From Methyloceanibacter sp. wino2 (GTDB lineage: Bacteria > Pseudomonadota > Alphaproteobacteria > Rhizobiales > Methyloligellaceae): 64,000 bases of DNA. Shown here piece after piece: positions 43,655 to 53,431 of this stretch; within the stretch, counting starts at the first letter, position 1; every line of letters starts with the position of its first letter. The position numbers and the translations under genes were made by a program. Location: the NCBI RefSeq assembly GCF_003071365.1, contig NZ_CP028960.1, forward strand, positions 1,550,001-1,614,000, read 5' to 3'. The notes beneath the pieces are model-generated. The model searched no databases. It was given only the letters and a program-made list of their open reading frames with translations, and was not told where the DNA came from.

Positions 43655-44703
43655 ATTCTGTCGCCCGCATTCCCTGCACGATCGTGACCGGCTTTCTCGG
43701 CTCGGGAAAGACCACGCTCATCCGCCACGTGCTTGCCAACACGGGCGGGCGGCGTCTGGCCGTGATCGTCAACGAATTCGGTGACGTCGGTATCGACGGC
43801 GAGATTCTCAAAGGCTGCGGGGACGAGAACTGCAGCGAAGAGAACATCGTCGAACTCGCCAATGGCTGCCTGTGCTGCACGGTCGCCGACGAGTTCGTGC
43901 CCGCGCTCGACGAGATCCTGGCGGCCGAGCCGCCGGTCGACCACATCGTCATCGAGACCTCCGGTCTCGCGCTGCCCAAGCCCCTGGTCCAAGCCTTCCA
44001 TTGGCCGGCGATCAAGAACCGCGTGACGGTGGACGGGGTCGTGGCAGTCGTGGACGGCGCGGCGCTGGCCGACGGTCAAGTCTCCGCCGACATCGAAGCG
44101 CTCTCTGCGCAGCGCGCCGCCGACGATGCACTCGATCATGACGATCCCATTGAAGAGGTCTTCGAGGATCAAATCGCCTGTGCCGATCTGATTGTCCTCA
44201 ACAAGCGCGATCTGCTCGATCCGGACGGGCTGCAGCGCGCCATGAAGACGGTGACCGACGCCCTGCCGCGCGGCATCGGTGTGGTGACCGTGTCGGAAGG
44301 AAAGGTCGACGCCACGGCCCTGCTCGGGCTCGGCATCGGCGCGGAAGACGACATCGAAAACCGCATGACCCATCACGACAGCGAAGAGGACCACGACCAC
44401 GACGATTTCGATACGTTCGTGGTTCCGATCGCAGAGGTCACCGATCCCGCGGACATCACCAAGCGCATCGCCGATTTGGCCGAGGCGCATGATATCTTGC
44501 GCGTGAAGGGCTTCGCCGCCGTGACGGGCAAGCCGATGCGGCTGCTGATCCAGGCCGTGGGTCCGCGCGTGACCCACTATTTCGACCGCCCCTGGGACCA
44601 GGCCGAGGATCGCCAAGGCAAGGTCGTCGTGATCGGCTTGAAAGGCCTCGACCGCGAGGCGGTGGCCAGATCGTTGGCCGGGCACGAAGCCGTGGCCGGG
44701 TAA
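43651..44703 (+). CDS. cobW: CobW, G3E-family metal-chaperone GTPase
   Basis: GTPase thought to deliver cobalt during corrin ring synthesis. The 350-residue protein has Walker A 'GFLGSGKTTLIRHVL', the metal-binding CxCC motif in 'NGCLCCTVADEFVP', 'ETSGLALPKPLVQAF', the 'NKRD' guanine motif, and a His/Asp-rich loop ('HHDSEEDHDHDDFD') before the C-terminal domain. Next to cobN and a B12 riboswitch, which supports CobW rather than a zinc chaperone of the same superfamily. Confidence 0.95.
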   Translation: MNSVARIPCTIVTGFLGSGKTTLIRHVLANTGGRRLAVIVNEFGDVGIDGEILKGCGDENCSEENIVELANGCLCCTVADEFVPALDEILAAEPPVDHIVIETSGLALPKPLVQAFHWPAIKNRVTVDGVVAVVDGAALADGQVSADIEALSAQRAADDALDHDDPIEEVFEDQIACADLIVLNKRDLLDPDGLQRAMKTVTDALPRGIGVVTVSEGKVDATALLGLGIGAEDDIENRMTHHDSEEDHDHDDFDTFVVPIAEVTDPADITKRIADLAEAHDILRVKGFAAVTGKPMRLLIQAVGPRVTHYFDRPWDQAEDRQGKVVVIGLKGLDREAVARSLAGHEAVAG

Positions 44704-44719
44704 CCGATAGGACCCTCGC

Positions 44720-47700
44720 ATGCACCTCCTGCAGACAAGCAGCGCGACGCTCGACGACATCGCCGAGCCGATCGACCTGGGCCAGACGCCCGGCGATATC
44801 GCGGTCTTGTCTTTTACGGACAGCGACCTCTCGGGGCTTGCGGCCGCGTATGCGCACGAGCGCGAACAGGTGCCGTCCGTGCGGCTCGCGCATTTGCGTG
44901 ACCTGCGCCATCCCATGTCCACCGATCTGTGGATCGAGACGGTCGCCCAGCACGCCAAGGTGATCGTGGTTCGGCTGTTGGGCGGGCTCGACTGGTGGCG
45001 CTACGGCGTCGACAGGTTGTCTACGATCGCCCGCGAGCGCGGCATCGCCCTCGCCATCCTGCCGGGCGAGGACCGCGACGACCCGCGCCTGTTCGAGCAG
45101 TCGACACTGGACGCAGCCGAGCTGCAGACTCTTCTGGCCTATTTCCGCGAGGGCGGAGTTGCGAACCTGCGCGCGCTGTTGCGGCGCCTGGCCCATCTTG
45201 GCGGCGCAGCGATCGAGGCGCCGGCCCCGCAGACCTTCCCGCGCATGGGCGCCTACCGGCCCGGCGCAGGCGTGTCCGATCTCGATGCCCTGCGCCCGCT
45301 GGGCGCAGAGCGAGGAGCCGTTGTTCCGATTCTTTTCTATCGCGCCTCGTTGCTGGCCGCCGACACCGGGCCGATCGATGCACTCTGCGGCGCACTGGAA
45401 GCACGCGGCCTCAATCCCATCCCGCTCTTCGTCCCCAGTCTCAAAGCGCCGGACGCGATCGCCTTCGTGCGGGACGCCTTCGAACGGCTCGACCCTTCGG
45501 TGATCGTGACGACGACAGCCTTTGCCGCCGGTGATGGTGTGTTCGACGGATGCGACGCGCCGGTTCTACAAGCGATCGTCGCCAATACGCGGCGCGAGGC
45601 TTGGGCCTCCAACCCGCGCGGGCTTGGACCGTCGGACCTTTCTATGCATGTGGTGCTGCCGGAGCTCGACGGGCGTGTCCTCGTCGGCACGCTCGGCTTC
45701 AAGGACAAGCGCGACAGAGATGACGCGCTCGGCTTCGAAGGCTTCGTCAGCAAGCCCGAACCCGATCGCGTCGAGGCCGTCGCCGACAAGATCGCCAAGC
45801 TCGCCCGCCTCCGGCAAACGCCGCGCGCGGACCGCAAGCTGGCGATCGTACTGCCGGACTACCCCGGCGCGGGCGGACGGGCCGCCTATGCGGTGGGGCT
45901 TGACGTGCCCGCGAGCGTGCTGGCCTGCCTATCGGATCTCAGGGACGCTGGATACACGGTTGAAAATGTTCCGGAGGACTCCCGCGCCCTTCTGGCCCGC
46001 CTGACCGACCCGGCTGCCGGCTTGAGCCTGACCCTCGAAGACTACGAGCGCCTTCTCGCAGCGCTGCCGGAATCCGTGGTCACGACCATGCGCGAGGCCT
46101 GGGGTGCGCCGGAAGAGGATCCCGATTTTCGCGACGGCGCCTTCCGCTTCAAGGCGGCCCGGTTCGGCAATGTCGTCGCCGCGCTTCCGCCCGACCGGGG
46201 CAAGACCACGGAGCGGCGCGCGGACTATCACGATCCGGTGCTGCCACCCCGCCATGCACTGCTCGCCTTCGGGCTCTGGCTGCAGCACGAGATCGGCGCC
46301 AACGCGGTTCTGCATCTCGGCGCGCACGGCACGCTGGAGTGGCTGCCGGGGCACGCGGTCGCGCTGACCGCATCCTGCTTCCCCGAAGCGGTGCTCGGCG
46401 CCTTGCCTGTGTTCTATCCCTTCATCGTCTCCAATCCTGGCGAAGCGGCGCAGGCCAAGCGGCGCGTCGCGGCCGTGACCATCGGCCACCTGCCACCGCC
46501 GCTCACGGGCACGGAGATGTCCGGCGCGGCGCTCGAGCTGGAGCAACTCGTCGACGAGTACGCGATTGCCGACGGGCTCGACACGCGGCGTCGCGACCGA
46601 CTCGCTCTCCTCATCGTGGACAAGGCGAAAGAGACGGGCCTCGCCGCCGAGGCGGGTCTCGCTCAGGGTGAGTGCGAGCAGGAGGCCTTGCGCAAGATCG
46701 ACACCTGGCTGTGCGATCTGAAGGATCTTGCCGTCAAGGACGGGCTGCACGTCTTCGGGCGCGATGCGCATACGGACGATTCCCACTGGCTCGCTTGCGC
46801 GGGGACGGAGCGCGCCGCGCTGCTCGATGCGCTCGACGGTAAGCGCGTGAAGCCGGGACCTGCCGGTGCGCCGGCCCGTGGACGCCGCGACGTGCTGCCG
46901 ACCGGGCGCAATCTGTACACGGCCGATCCGCGCGTGCTGCCCACCCACACCGCCATGGAGCTCGGAACGCGGGCGGCCGGCGAGATCGTTCGGGGGTATA
47001 TGCAAGACCACGGCGAGATGCCCCGCTCGCTCGTGATCGACCTCTGGGGCAGCTCCACTTTGCGGACAGGCGGCGAGGAGATCGCACAAGGCCTTGCTCT
47101 CATGGGTTGCCGGCCGGTGTGGGATCCCGCCACCGGCCGCGTCACCGGCGTCGAGGTCTTGCCGCCCGCAGCAATGGGACGGCCGCGTGTCGACGTCACC
47201 TTCCGCATCTCCGGCCTGTTCCGCGACCTCTTTCCGGCGCAGATCGCCCTTCTGGACGCCGCCGTCAAACTCGTGGCAGCGCGGGACGAAGATGCAGACG
47301 AGAACCCGCTGGCCGCTGCGGCCGCTCGCGAAGGCAACACCGCGCCTGCGCGCATCTTCGGCAATGCCCCAGGAGCGTATGGCGCGGGAATCGAAGACTT
47401 GCTCGGATCCGAGAGGGCCGAGAGCGTCTCGGACGACGCCTTGAGCGCGGCCTACCTCGCCGCCACATCGCACGTCTATGGCGGCGCCGAGGGCATGGGC
47501 ACCGCCCGGCGCGGCGCCTTCGCCGACCGAGTGGCGGCAGCCGACCTCCTTGTGCATGTGAGCGACGACCCGACGCGGGACATCCTCGAAGGCGCCGAAG
47601 ACGTCGCCCATGTCGGCGGATTTGCAGCCGCCGCGCGCGCACTCGGCGCCAGTCCCGATCTCGTCGTGCTCGATACGACCAACCCGGACGCACCCAGAGC

Positions 47701-48058
47701 CCGTCCGCTGCCGCAGGCCTTGGCCCGCATCGTCAGGGCGCGCGCGATCAGCCCGTCCTTCATCGAAGGCATGATGCGCCACGGCGCGCGCGGCGCGGCG
47801 GAGCTGGCGGAGACGGTTGACCGGCTCGCGGACTTCGCCGAGATCACGGATGCGGTTTCCGATAGCTTGTTCGATGCAATCCACGGGGCCTATCTTGCGG
47901 ACCCCAACGTGCGGGATTTCCTGATCCGCGAAAACCTGCCGGCCGCCCGCGCCATCGCCGAACGCCTCGACGATGCACACCGCAAGGGGTTATGGCATCC
48001 GAAGCGGAACGATCTTTTGACAGACGACCTGTTGGGCGTCTCGGAGGCAGCGCAATGA
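44720..48058 (+). CDS. cobN: Cobaltochelatase subunit CobN
   Basis: Large subunit of the ATP-dependent aerobic cobaltochelatase that inserts Co(II) into hydrogenobyrinic acid a,c-diamide. The 1112-residue protein carries CobN/BchH family blocks: 'LGAHGTLEWLPGHAVALTASCFPEAVLGALPVFYPFIVSNPGEAAQAKRR' split across 46315-46455, 'GRNLYTADPRVLPTHTAMELG', and 'IDLWGSSTLRTGGEEIAQGLALMG'. It is somewhat shorter than the roughly 1250 residues I expect for CobN. The CobS and CobT ATPase subunits of the chelatase are not in this window. It overlaps cobG in ATGA. Confidence 0.95.
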   Translation: MHLLQTSSATLDDIAEPIDLGQTPGDIAVLSFTDSDLSGLAAAYAHEREQVPSVRLAHLRDLRHPMSTDLWIETVAQHAKVIVVRLLGGLDWWRYGVDRLSTIARERGIALAILPGEDRDDPRLFEQSTLDAAELQTLLAYFREGGVANLRALLRRLAHLGGAAIEAPAPQTFPRMGAYRPGAGVSDLDALRPLGAERGAVVPILFYRASLLAADTGPIDALCGALEARGLNPIPLFVPSLKAPDAIAFVRDAFERLDPSVIVTTTAFAAGDGVFDGCDAPVLQAIVANTRREAWASNPRGLGPSDLSMHVVLPELDGRVLVGTLGFKDKRDRDDALGFEGFVSKPEPDRVEAVADKIAKLARLRQTPRADRKLAIVLPDYPGAGGRAAYAVGLDVPASVLACLSDLRDAGYTVENVPEDSRALLARLTDPAAGLSLTLEDYERLLAALPESVVTTMREAWGAPEEDPDFRDGAFRFKAARFGNVVAALPPDRGKTTERRADYHDPVLPPRHALLAFGLWLQHEIGANAVLHLGAHGTLEWLPGHAVALTASCFPEAVLGALPVFYPFIVSNPGEAAQAKRRVAAVTIGHLPPPLTGTEMSGAALELEQLVDEYAIADGLDTRRRDRLALLIVDKAKETGLAAEAGLAQGECEQEALRKIDTWLCDLKDLAVKDGLHVFGRDAHTDDSHWLACAGTERAALLDALDGKRVKPGPAGAPARGRRDVLPTGRNLYTADPRVLPTHTAMELGTRAAGEIVRGYMQDHGEMPRSLVIDLWGSSTLRTGGEEIAQGLALMGCRPVWDPATGRVTGVEVLPPAAMGRPRVDVTFRISGLFRDLFPAQIALLDAAVKLVAARDEDADENPLAAAAAREGNTAPARIFGNAPGAYGAGIEDLLGSERAESVSDDALSAAYLAATSHVYGGAEGMGTARRGAFADRVAAADLLVHVSDDPTRDILEGAEDVAHVGGFAAAARALGASPDLVVLDTTNPDAPRARPLPQALARIVRARAISPSFIEGMMRHGARGAAELAETVDRLADFAEITDAVSDSLFDAIHGAYLADPNVRDFLIRENLPAARAIAERLDDAHRKGLWHPKRNDLLTDDLLGVSEAAQ

Positions 48059-49332
48059 GCGCGGAGCAGCATCACAGCGACGACAGGGGGACTCGACGCC
48101 CGCGAGGCGCATGCCCCCGCCTGTCCGAGCCCATGGAAACGGGTGACGGCCTGCTTGCGCGGATGGTTTTGTCGGGGCCGGTGCCGATCGAGGGCTTCGC
48201 CGCCCTTTGCGCGGCCGCACGGACCCATGGCAACGGGCTCATGGAGATCACGGCCCGGGGCAGTCTGCAGGTGCGGGGGCTGTCGGATAATTCCGCGCCG
48301 CGCTTCGCAGCTGCGGTCGAGGCGCTCGACATCCCGTTCGACGATCATGTCCCCGTGGTCGGGTCGCCGCTACCCGCGCACCCTCGGGCCGGCTTCAACG
48401 CTCAAGACCTCGCCTCTGAAATCCGCAACGGGATCGCGGAGCGCGCTCTCCGGCTCGCACCGAAAGTGTCTGTTGTCGTGGATGATGGCGGGCCCATCTC
48501 GCTCGATGGATTGGCGGCTGACGTTCGCCTGGTGCTGACGGATTCATCATCCGCACCGAAGGTTTCGGTCAGCCTTGGAGGCGACGGCGATACCGCTACG
48601 CCGCTTGGCGTCTCGCAGCCGGAGCGTGCGGGCACGGTTGCCGTCAATCTGCTCGCGGCCTTGGCGGCAAGCGGCGCCAAAGCACGGGCGCGCGATGTCG
48701 TCGCGCACGAGGGCACTGAACGGTTCCTGCGTGCAGCGGGGGATCATCTCGACACGGCCCCCACGCGGTCTGCTGCGCGGACCGCCGAAACTATCGGCCT
48801 CCACCGCCTGGCGGGCAGCGCCTGCGCGATCGGCGTGGCGCTTCCTTTCGGCCAGGCTCAGGCGCTCGACCTCATCGCGCTTGCCCGCATTGCCGGCGCC
48901 AACGGTGCGGACTGGGTGGCGCTGGCGCCCCAGCGGACGCTCCTTCTCGGCCCCATCGGTGAGATGACGGCCTTCGCGCTCGGGACGGCCGCCGACACGC
49001 TCGGTTTCATCGTCGATTCCCGCGACCCGCGGCGGCGCATTGCCGCCTGCGCGGGCGCACCCGCCTGCAGGTCGGGGCATATCCCGTCACGCGAACTCGC
49101 AGCGCGCATCGCCGAACGTCTGCCGCAAGGCACGTTCGCGCTTCACATTTCCGGTTGCAGCAAGGGCTGCGCCTATCCAAGACCGGCGCCGCTGACGATA
49201 ATGGGCGCCGAGCAAGGTGCACGCATCATCGACGGCGATTCCGTTCGTAATGTGCCGACAAATGATGTGTATACGGATGACCTGATCGAGCAGATTGTGC
49301 GCCGGGTCGCCGCGGAGAACGAGAATGCTTGA
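48055..49332 (+). CDS. cobG: Precorrin-3B synthase CobG
   Basis: Oxygen-dependent monooxygenase of the aerobic B12 pathway. The 425-residue protein is related to sulfite/nitrite reductases: 'RGACPRLSEPMETGDGLLARM', and the [4Fe-4S] ligands in 'ACAGAPACRSGH' and 'HISGCSKGCAYPRPAPLTIMG'. Its presence marks the aerobic (late cobalt insertion) route. The ATG at 48055 overlaps the cobN stop; the end overlaps cobH by 8 bases. Confidence 0.92.
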   Translation: MSAEQHHSDDRGTRRPRGACPRLSEPMETGDGLLARMVLSGPVPIEGFAALCAAARTHGNGLMEITARGSLQVRGLSDNSAPRFAAAVEALDIPFDDHVPVVGSPLPAHPRAGFNAQDLASEIRNGIAERALRLAPKVSVVVDDGGPISLDGLAADVRLVLTDSSSAPKVSVSLGGDGDTATPLGVSQPERAGTVAVNLLAALAASGAKARARDVVAHEGTERFLRAAGDHLDTAPTRSAARTAETIGLHRLAGSACAIGVALPFGQAQALDLIALARIAGANGADWVALAPQRTLLLGPIGEMTAFALGTAADTLGFIVDSRDPRRRIAACAGAPACRSGHIPSRELAARIAERLPQGTFALHISGCSKGCAYPRPAPLTIMGAEQGARIIDGDSVRNVPTNDVYTDDLIEQIVRRVAAENENA

Positions 49333-49957
49333 CTACGACTACATTCGCGACGGCACGGCGATTTACGAGCGTTCGTTCGCGATCATCCGCGAAGAGTCCG
49401 ACCTATCGCGCTTCACGCCCGAGCAAGCCGACATCGCCGTGCGCATGATCCATGCGTGCGGCCGTGTGGATGCGGCCGAGTTCTTCGAGTTCTCCGACGA
49501 CTTCGTGCCCGCCGCGCGCGAGGCGCTGCGGAACGGGGCGCCAATCTTTTGCGATGCGCAGATGGTGGCCCATGGCGTCACGCGGGCGCGGCTGCCCGCC
49601 GACAACGACGTGATCTGTACCTTGCGGGACGAGCGCACGCCCGAGATCGCTAAGCAACTCGGCACGACCCGTTCGGCGGCGGCGCTCGAGCTGTGGCGCG
49701 ATCGGCTCGAGGGGGCGGTGGTCGCCATCGGCAATGCACCGACGGCGCTGTTCCATCTGCTGGAGATGATCGAGGCGGGCGGACCCAAGCCCGCCGCCAT
49801 TCTCGGCGTGCCGGTCGGATTTGTCGGCGCGGCCGAATCAAAGGACGCCTTGGCGGCGCGGTCGCACGGCGTCCCCTGGCTTATCGTGCGCGGCCGCATG
49901 GGCGGCAGCGCCATGACGGCGGCGGCGCTGAATGCGCTCGCGCGCGAAGGCATATGA
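49325..49957 (+). CDS. cobH: Precorrin-8X methylmutase CobH
   Basis: Moves the C11 methyl group to C12, forming hydrogenobyrinic acid. The 210-residue protein has 'YDYIRDGTAIYERSFAIIREESDL', the catalytic-His block 'AVRMIHACGRVDAAEFFEFS', 'PIFCDAQMVAHGVTRARLPADNDVICTL' and 'PVGFVGAAESKDALAARSHGVPWLIVRGRMGGSAMTAAALNALA'. Length and motifs are standard. Confidence 0.96.
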   Translation: MLDYDYIRDGTAIYERSFAIIREESDLSRFTPEQADIAVRMIHACGRVDAAEFFEFSDDFVPAAREALRNGAPIFCDAQMVAHGVTRARLPADNDVICTLRDERTPEIAKQLGTTRSAAALELWRDRLEGAVVAIGNAPTALFHLLEMIEAGGPKPAAILGVPVGFVGAAESKDALAARSHGVPWLIVRGRMGGSAMTAAALNALAREGI

Positions 49958-49967
49958 GGATGAGTGT

Positions 49968-50699
49968 ATGAGCCGCATGACCGGCCGTTTGATCGGCGTG
50001 GGCGTCGGGCCCGGCGATCCGGAGCTTCTGACGGTGAAGGCGTTGAAGGCGCTTCAGTCGGCGGACGTGGTCGCCTATTTCGCGAAGGCTGGCAATAAGA
50101 GTAATGCGCGGCGGATTGTGGAAGGCCATTTGAACGGCGCCGAGGAGTTGCCGCTGCTCTATCCGGTTACCACCGAGATCCCCAAGGCGCACACCGCCTA
50201 CCGCGACGCCATCGCGGACTTCTACGACGTCTCCGCGGCGGCGGTTGCTTCCTATCTCGACGACGGGCGGGACGTGGCCGTCCTGTCCGAAGGCGATCCG
50301 CTGTTCTACGGCTCCTACATGCATATCCATGTGCGGCTGAGCCAGCACTACCCGACGGAGGTGATCCCCGGCGTCACCGGCATGTCGGGCTGCTGGTCGT
50401 CCGCTGCCACACCCATCACCCAGGGCGACGATATCTTCACCGTGCTGCCGGGGACCTTGCCCGAAGTGGAACTCGAACGGCGGCTGGCCGACAGCGACGC
50501 CGCCGTGGTGATGAAGATCGGGCGGCACCTGGCCAAGATCCGCCGCGCCTGCGAACGGGCCGGATGCCTCGACCGGGCGATCTATGTGGAGCGCGGCACG
50601 ATGACGAACTCGGCCGTGATGAAGCTCACCGACAAGTTGGACGTAACGGCGCCCTATTTCGCTATCGTCCTCGTGCCCGGCTGGGAGGAGCGCCGATGA
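49968..50699 (+). CDS. cobI: Precorrin-2 C20-methyltransferase CobI
   Basis: SAM-dependent tetrapyrrole methylase producing precorrin-3A. The 243-residue protein shows 'LIGVGVGPGDPELLTVKALKALQSADVV' (SAM P-loop), 'VLSEGDPLFYGSYMHI' and 'VIPGVTGMSGCWSSAATPI', the CobI/CbiL pattern. The start is the ATG at 49968; one at 49977 is possible. It overlaps cobJ by 4 bases. Confidence 0.95.
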   Translation: MSRMTGRLIGVGVGPGDPELLTVKALKALQSADVVAYFAKAGNKSNARRIVEGHLNGAEELPLLYPVTTEIPKAHTAYRDAIADFYDVSAAAVASYLDDGRDVAVLSEGDPLFYGSYMHIHVRLSQHYPTEVIPGVTGMSGCWSSAATPITQGDDIFTVLPGTLPEVELERRLADSDAAVVMKIGRHLAKIRRACERAGCLDRAIYVERGTMTNSAVMKLTDKLDVTAPYFAIVLVPGWEERR

Positions 50700-51460
50700 G
50701 CGGACGCTTGACCGTTGTCGGGCTCGGTCCCGGCGACGACCGCTTCCTCACCCCTGAGGCGCGGGAGGCGCTTGCAAGCGCCGAGGCGCTTTACGGCTAC
50801 GGCCCTTATCTCGACCGCGTTCCCATGCGCGAGGGACAGGCCCGCAATCCATCCGGCAATCGCGTCGAAGGCAACCGCGCGCAGGCCGCGCTCGCTCACG
50901 CGGCGGAAGGCGCCCATGTAGCCATGGTCTCGGGCGGCGATCCCGGCGTGTTCGCCATGGCCGCGGCCGTCTGCGGGGAGATCGAGGACGGACCGGAGGC
51001 TTGGCGTGCACTCGACCTGCGCATCCTCCCGGGCGTGACCGCCATGCTCGCCGTCGCCGCCCGTGCCGGTGCGCCGCTAGGACACGATTTCTGCGCCATC
51101 TCGCTGTCGGACAATCTCAAGCCCTGGGACCTGATCGAACGGCGCCTCGATGCGGCCGCCACGGGCGGTTTCGTGATCGCGTTCTACAATCCGATCTCCA
51201 CGGCCCGACCCTGGCAGCTCGGCCAGGCCTTCGAACGTCTCGGGCGTCATCTTGCGCCGGAGACGCCCGTGGTATTCGGGCGCGCCGTCGGGCGCGCCGA
51301 CGAAGCCGTGACCGTGACCACGCTGGACAAGGCGGCCGAGACGCCCGCGGACATGGCGACGCTCATCATCGTCGGCTCGCCGGAGACCCGCGTGATCGCC
51401 CGCGACGGGCAGCCGCCGCTCGTCTACACGCCGCGCATGGCCGCCACGGTGAGCGCATGA
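50696..51460 (+). CDS. cobJ: Precorrin-3B C17-methyltransferase CobJ
   Basis: Ring-contracting methyltransferase that makes precorrin-4. The 254-residue protein has 'LTVVGLGPGDDRFLTPEAREALASAEALYGYGPYLDRV', 'HVAMVSGGDPGVFAMAAAV' and 'LGHDFCAISLSDNLKPWDLIERRLDAAA', diagnostic for CobJ/CbiH. Its 3' end overlaps the opposite-strand cobK by 37 bases. Confidence 0.95.
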   Translation: MSGRLTVVGLGPGDDRFLTPEAREALASAEALYGYGPYLDRVPMREGQARNPSGNRVEGNRAQAALAHAAEGAHVAMVSGGDPGVFAMAAAVCGEIEDGPEAWRALDLRILPGVTAMLAVAARAGAPLGHDFCAISLSDNLKPWDLIERRLDAAATGGFVIAFYNPISTARPWQLGQAFERLGRHLAPETPVVFGRAVGRADEAVTVTTLDKAAETPADMATLIIVGSPETRVIARDGQPPLVYTPRMAATVSA

Positions 51461-52185
51461 TCGCACCATGCGAGAGCCTCGCTGACGGTGGCAACCGACG
51501 GCGCCTCGGGCAGGTCCGGGCGCCGGATCATCACGACGGGAAGGTGGAGCGCCCGCGCCGCCGCGATCTTGCCGTAGCTGGCCTCGCCCCCGCTGTTCTT
51601 GGACACGACGACCTCGATTCCGTGCTGCTCGAGCAAGCCCCGGTCGTCCGCTTCGCTGAACGGCCCGCGCGCCGTCACGTATTCCGCATTGGGAACCGCG
51701 AGCGGCGGATCGATGGGATCGACGCTACGCACGAGATAGGTGTGCTGCGGCGCGCTCTCGAATGGCGCGATGTCCTTGCGGCCAAGGGCGAGAAACACGC
51801 GCACAGGGTCGGGTCCCAATGCGGCAGCGGCCTCGGCGACCGTCGCGACCTCGATCCAGCGATCTCCCGGAACGGCGACCCAAGGCGCACGCCGCAGCGC
51901 CAGGAACGAGACGCCGGTCTTCTCCGCCGCCAGTTCCGCGTTTGCCGAGATTCGATCCGCGTAGGGGTGGGTCGCATCGATCAGCATGCCGATGTTTTCC
52001 GCTTGGATGAAACCAGCAAGACCTTCGGCGCCGCCAAACCCGCCAACGCGTGTCGGCACACCTTGGGCGCGGGGCGCGGCCGTGCTGCCTGCCAGCGACA
52101 ACGTGACCTCGACATCGCCGCGCGCATCAAGTGCCCCGGCGAGCTTACGCGACTCCGTGGTGCCTCCGAGAATGAGGATGTTCAT
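51424..52185 (-). CDS. cobK: Precorrin-6A reductase CobK
   Basis: NADPH-dependent reductase giving precorrin-6B (dihydro). The 253-residue protein starts '[19 protein letters not shown]', with 'MLIDATHPYADRISANAELAAEKTGVSFLALRRAPW' and 'VVVSKNSGGEASYGKIAAARALHLPVVMIRRP'. It is the only minus-strand gene within the cobW-cobB run: its 3' end overlaps cobJ and its ATG overlaps that of cobL inside CATG at 52183-52186. Its promoter must therefore lie inside cobL coding sequence. Confidence 0.94.
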   Translation of the reverse strand: MNILILGGTTESRKLAGALDARGDVEVTLSLAGSTAAPRAQGVPTRVGGFGGAEGLAGFIQAENIGMLIDATHPYADRISANAELAAEKTGVSFLALRRAPWVAVPGDRWIEVATVAEAAAALGPDPVRVFLALGRKDIAPFESAPQHTYLVRSVDPIDPPLAVPNAEYVTARGPFSEADDRGLLEQHGIEVVVSKNSGGEASYGKIAAARALHLPVVMIRRPDLPEAPSVATVSEALAWCDHALTVAAMRGV

Positions 52186-53431
52186 GTCCGGTCCTAGTCC
52201 GTTTGCGGCGGAGCCTGCCCCATTGCAGCGGTGGCTGTCCATCGTTGGTATCGGCGAGGATGGGATCGACGGCCTTGGCCGCGGGGCCCGCGACCTCATC
52301 GAGAACGCGGAAATCGTGTTCGGGGGCGTGCGCCACCTCGCGCTTGCCGCGCCGCTCATTCGCGGCGAGGCCAAGCCCTGGCCCTCGCCCTTCTCCTTGG
52401 CGCCGGGGCAGGTGGTGGCCTTGCGGGGACGCCGGGTCTGCGTCCTCGCCTCCGGCGATCCCTTCTTCTATGGCGTGGGCGCGACGCTCGCGGTCCATAT
52501 CGCGGCCGACGAGACATGGGTGGTGCCGGCGCCGTCTTCCTTCAGCCTTGCCGCCGCGCGGATGGGCTGGCCGCTTCAGGAGGCGACGATCGTCTCCGTG
52601 CATGGCCGTGCGCTCGACCGCATTCGGCCGCATTTGCATCCAGGCGCGAAGCTCCTTGCCCTGACGTCGGATGCCGAAGGCCCGGCGGCCTTGGCGCAAC
52701 TCCTCGCTGAAGCTGGCTTCGGCCCATCGCGTATGACCGTGCTGGAAGCGTTGGGCGGCCCGCGCGAGCGCGTGCGGGCAGCGGAGGCCCAAAGTTTCGA
52801 CCTGACCGATGTCGCCGCGCTCAACACCGTCGCCATCGACGTGGCGGCCGAGCCAGGCGCGCGCGTCCTTAGCTATACGCCCGGTCTAAGCGACGACCTG
52901 TTCGAGCATGACGGCCAGATCACCAAGCGCGAGGTCCGGGCTTTGACCCTCTCCTCGCTGGCCCCCCGGCATGGCGAACTCCTGTGGGATGTCGGTGCCG
53001 GCTCCGGGTCGATCGGGATCGAGTGGCTGCTCGCGGACGCCTCGCTTCAGGCGATCGCTATCGAGGCGGACGAAGCGCGTGCCGCGCGCGCCGAACGCAA
53101 TGCCGCTGCCTTCGGCGTGCCACATCTCGATGTGAGACAGGCCCGCGCGCCGGAAGCGCTTGCCGATTTGCCGACACCCGACGCGATCTTCGTCGGAGGC
53201 GGTGGCAGTGGCGATGGCGTGCTCGACACATGTCTCAATGCGCTGAAGCCCGGCGGCCGTCTTGTGGCCAACGCGGTGACGCTCGAGACGGAATCGGAAC
53301 TCATCGCGAGGCATGCCGCGCGGGGCGGAACGTTGACCCGCGTGGCCATCTCGCGCGCGGACGCCGTTGGTGGAAAGACCGGCTGGCGTACGGCAATGCC
53401 CGTGACGCAATGGACCTGGGAGAAAGTATGA
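52184..53431 (+). CDS. cobL: Precorrin-6Y C5,15-methyltransferase (decarboxylating) CobL (CbiE-CbiT)
   Basis: Bifunctional enzyme methylating C5 and C15 and decarboxylating the acetate side chain. The 415-residue protein has an N-terminal CbiE-type methylase ('[36 protein letters not shown]', '[18 protein letters not shown]') and a C-terminal CbiT-type Rossmann methyltransferase ('[31 protein letters not shown]'). The ribosome binding site GAGGA at 52174-52178 lies within the first codons of cobK. It overlaps cobE in ATGA. Confidence 0.95.
   Translation: MSGPSPFAAEPAPLQRWLSIVGIGEDGIDGLGRGARDLIENAEIVFGGVRHLALAAPLIRGEAKPWPSPFSLAPGQVVALRGRRVCVLASGDPFFYGVGATLAVHIAADETWVVPAPSSFSLAAARMGWPLQEATIVSVHGRALDRIRPHLHPGAKLLALTSDAEGPAALAQLLAEAGFGPSRMTVLEALGGPRERVRAAEAQSFDLTDVAALNTVAIDVAAEPGARVLSYTPGLSDDLFEHDGQITKREVRALTLSSLAPRHGELLWDVGAGSGSIGIEWLLADASLQAIAIEADEARAARAERNAAAFGVPHLDVRQARAPEALADLPTPDAIFVGGGGSGDGVLDTCLNALKPGGRLVANAVTLETESELIARHAARGGTLTRVAISRADAVGGKTGWRTAMPVTQWTWEKV

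Noticed and set aside
45929-47980. 683-residue minus-strand frame opposite cobN
   Set aside because: cobN is well supported by conserved blocks; the opposite frame has none.
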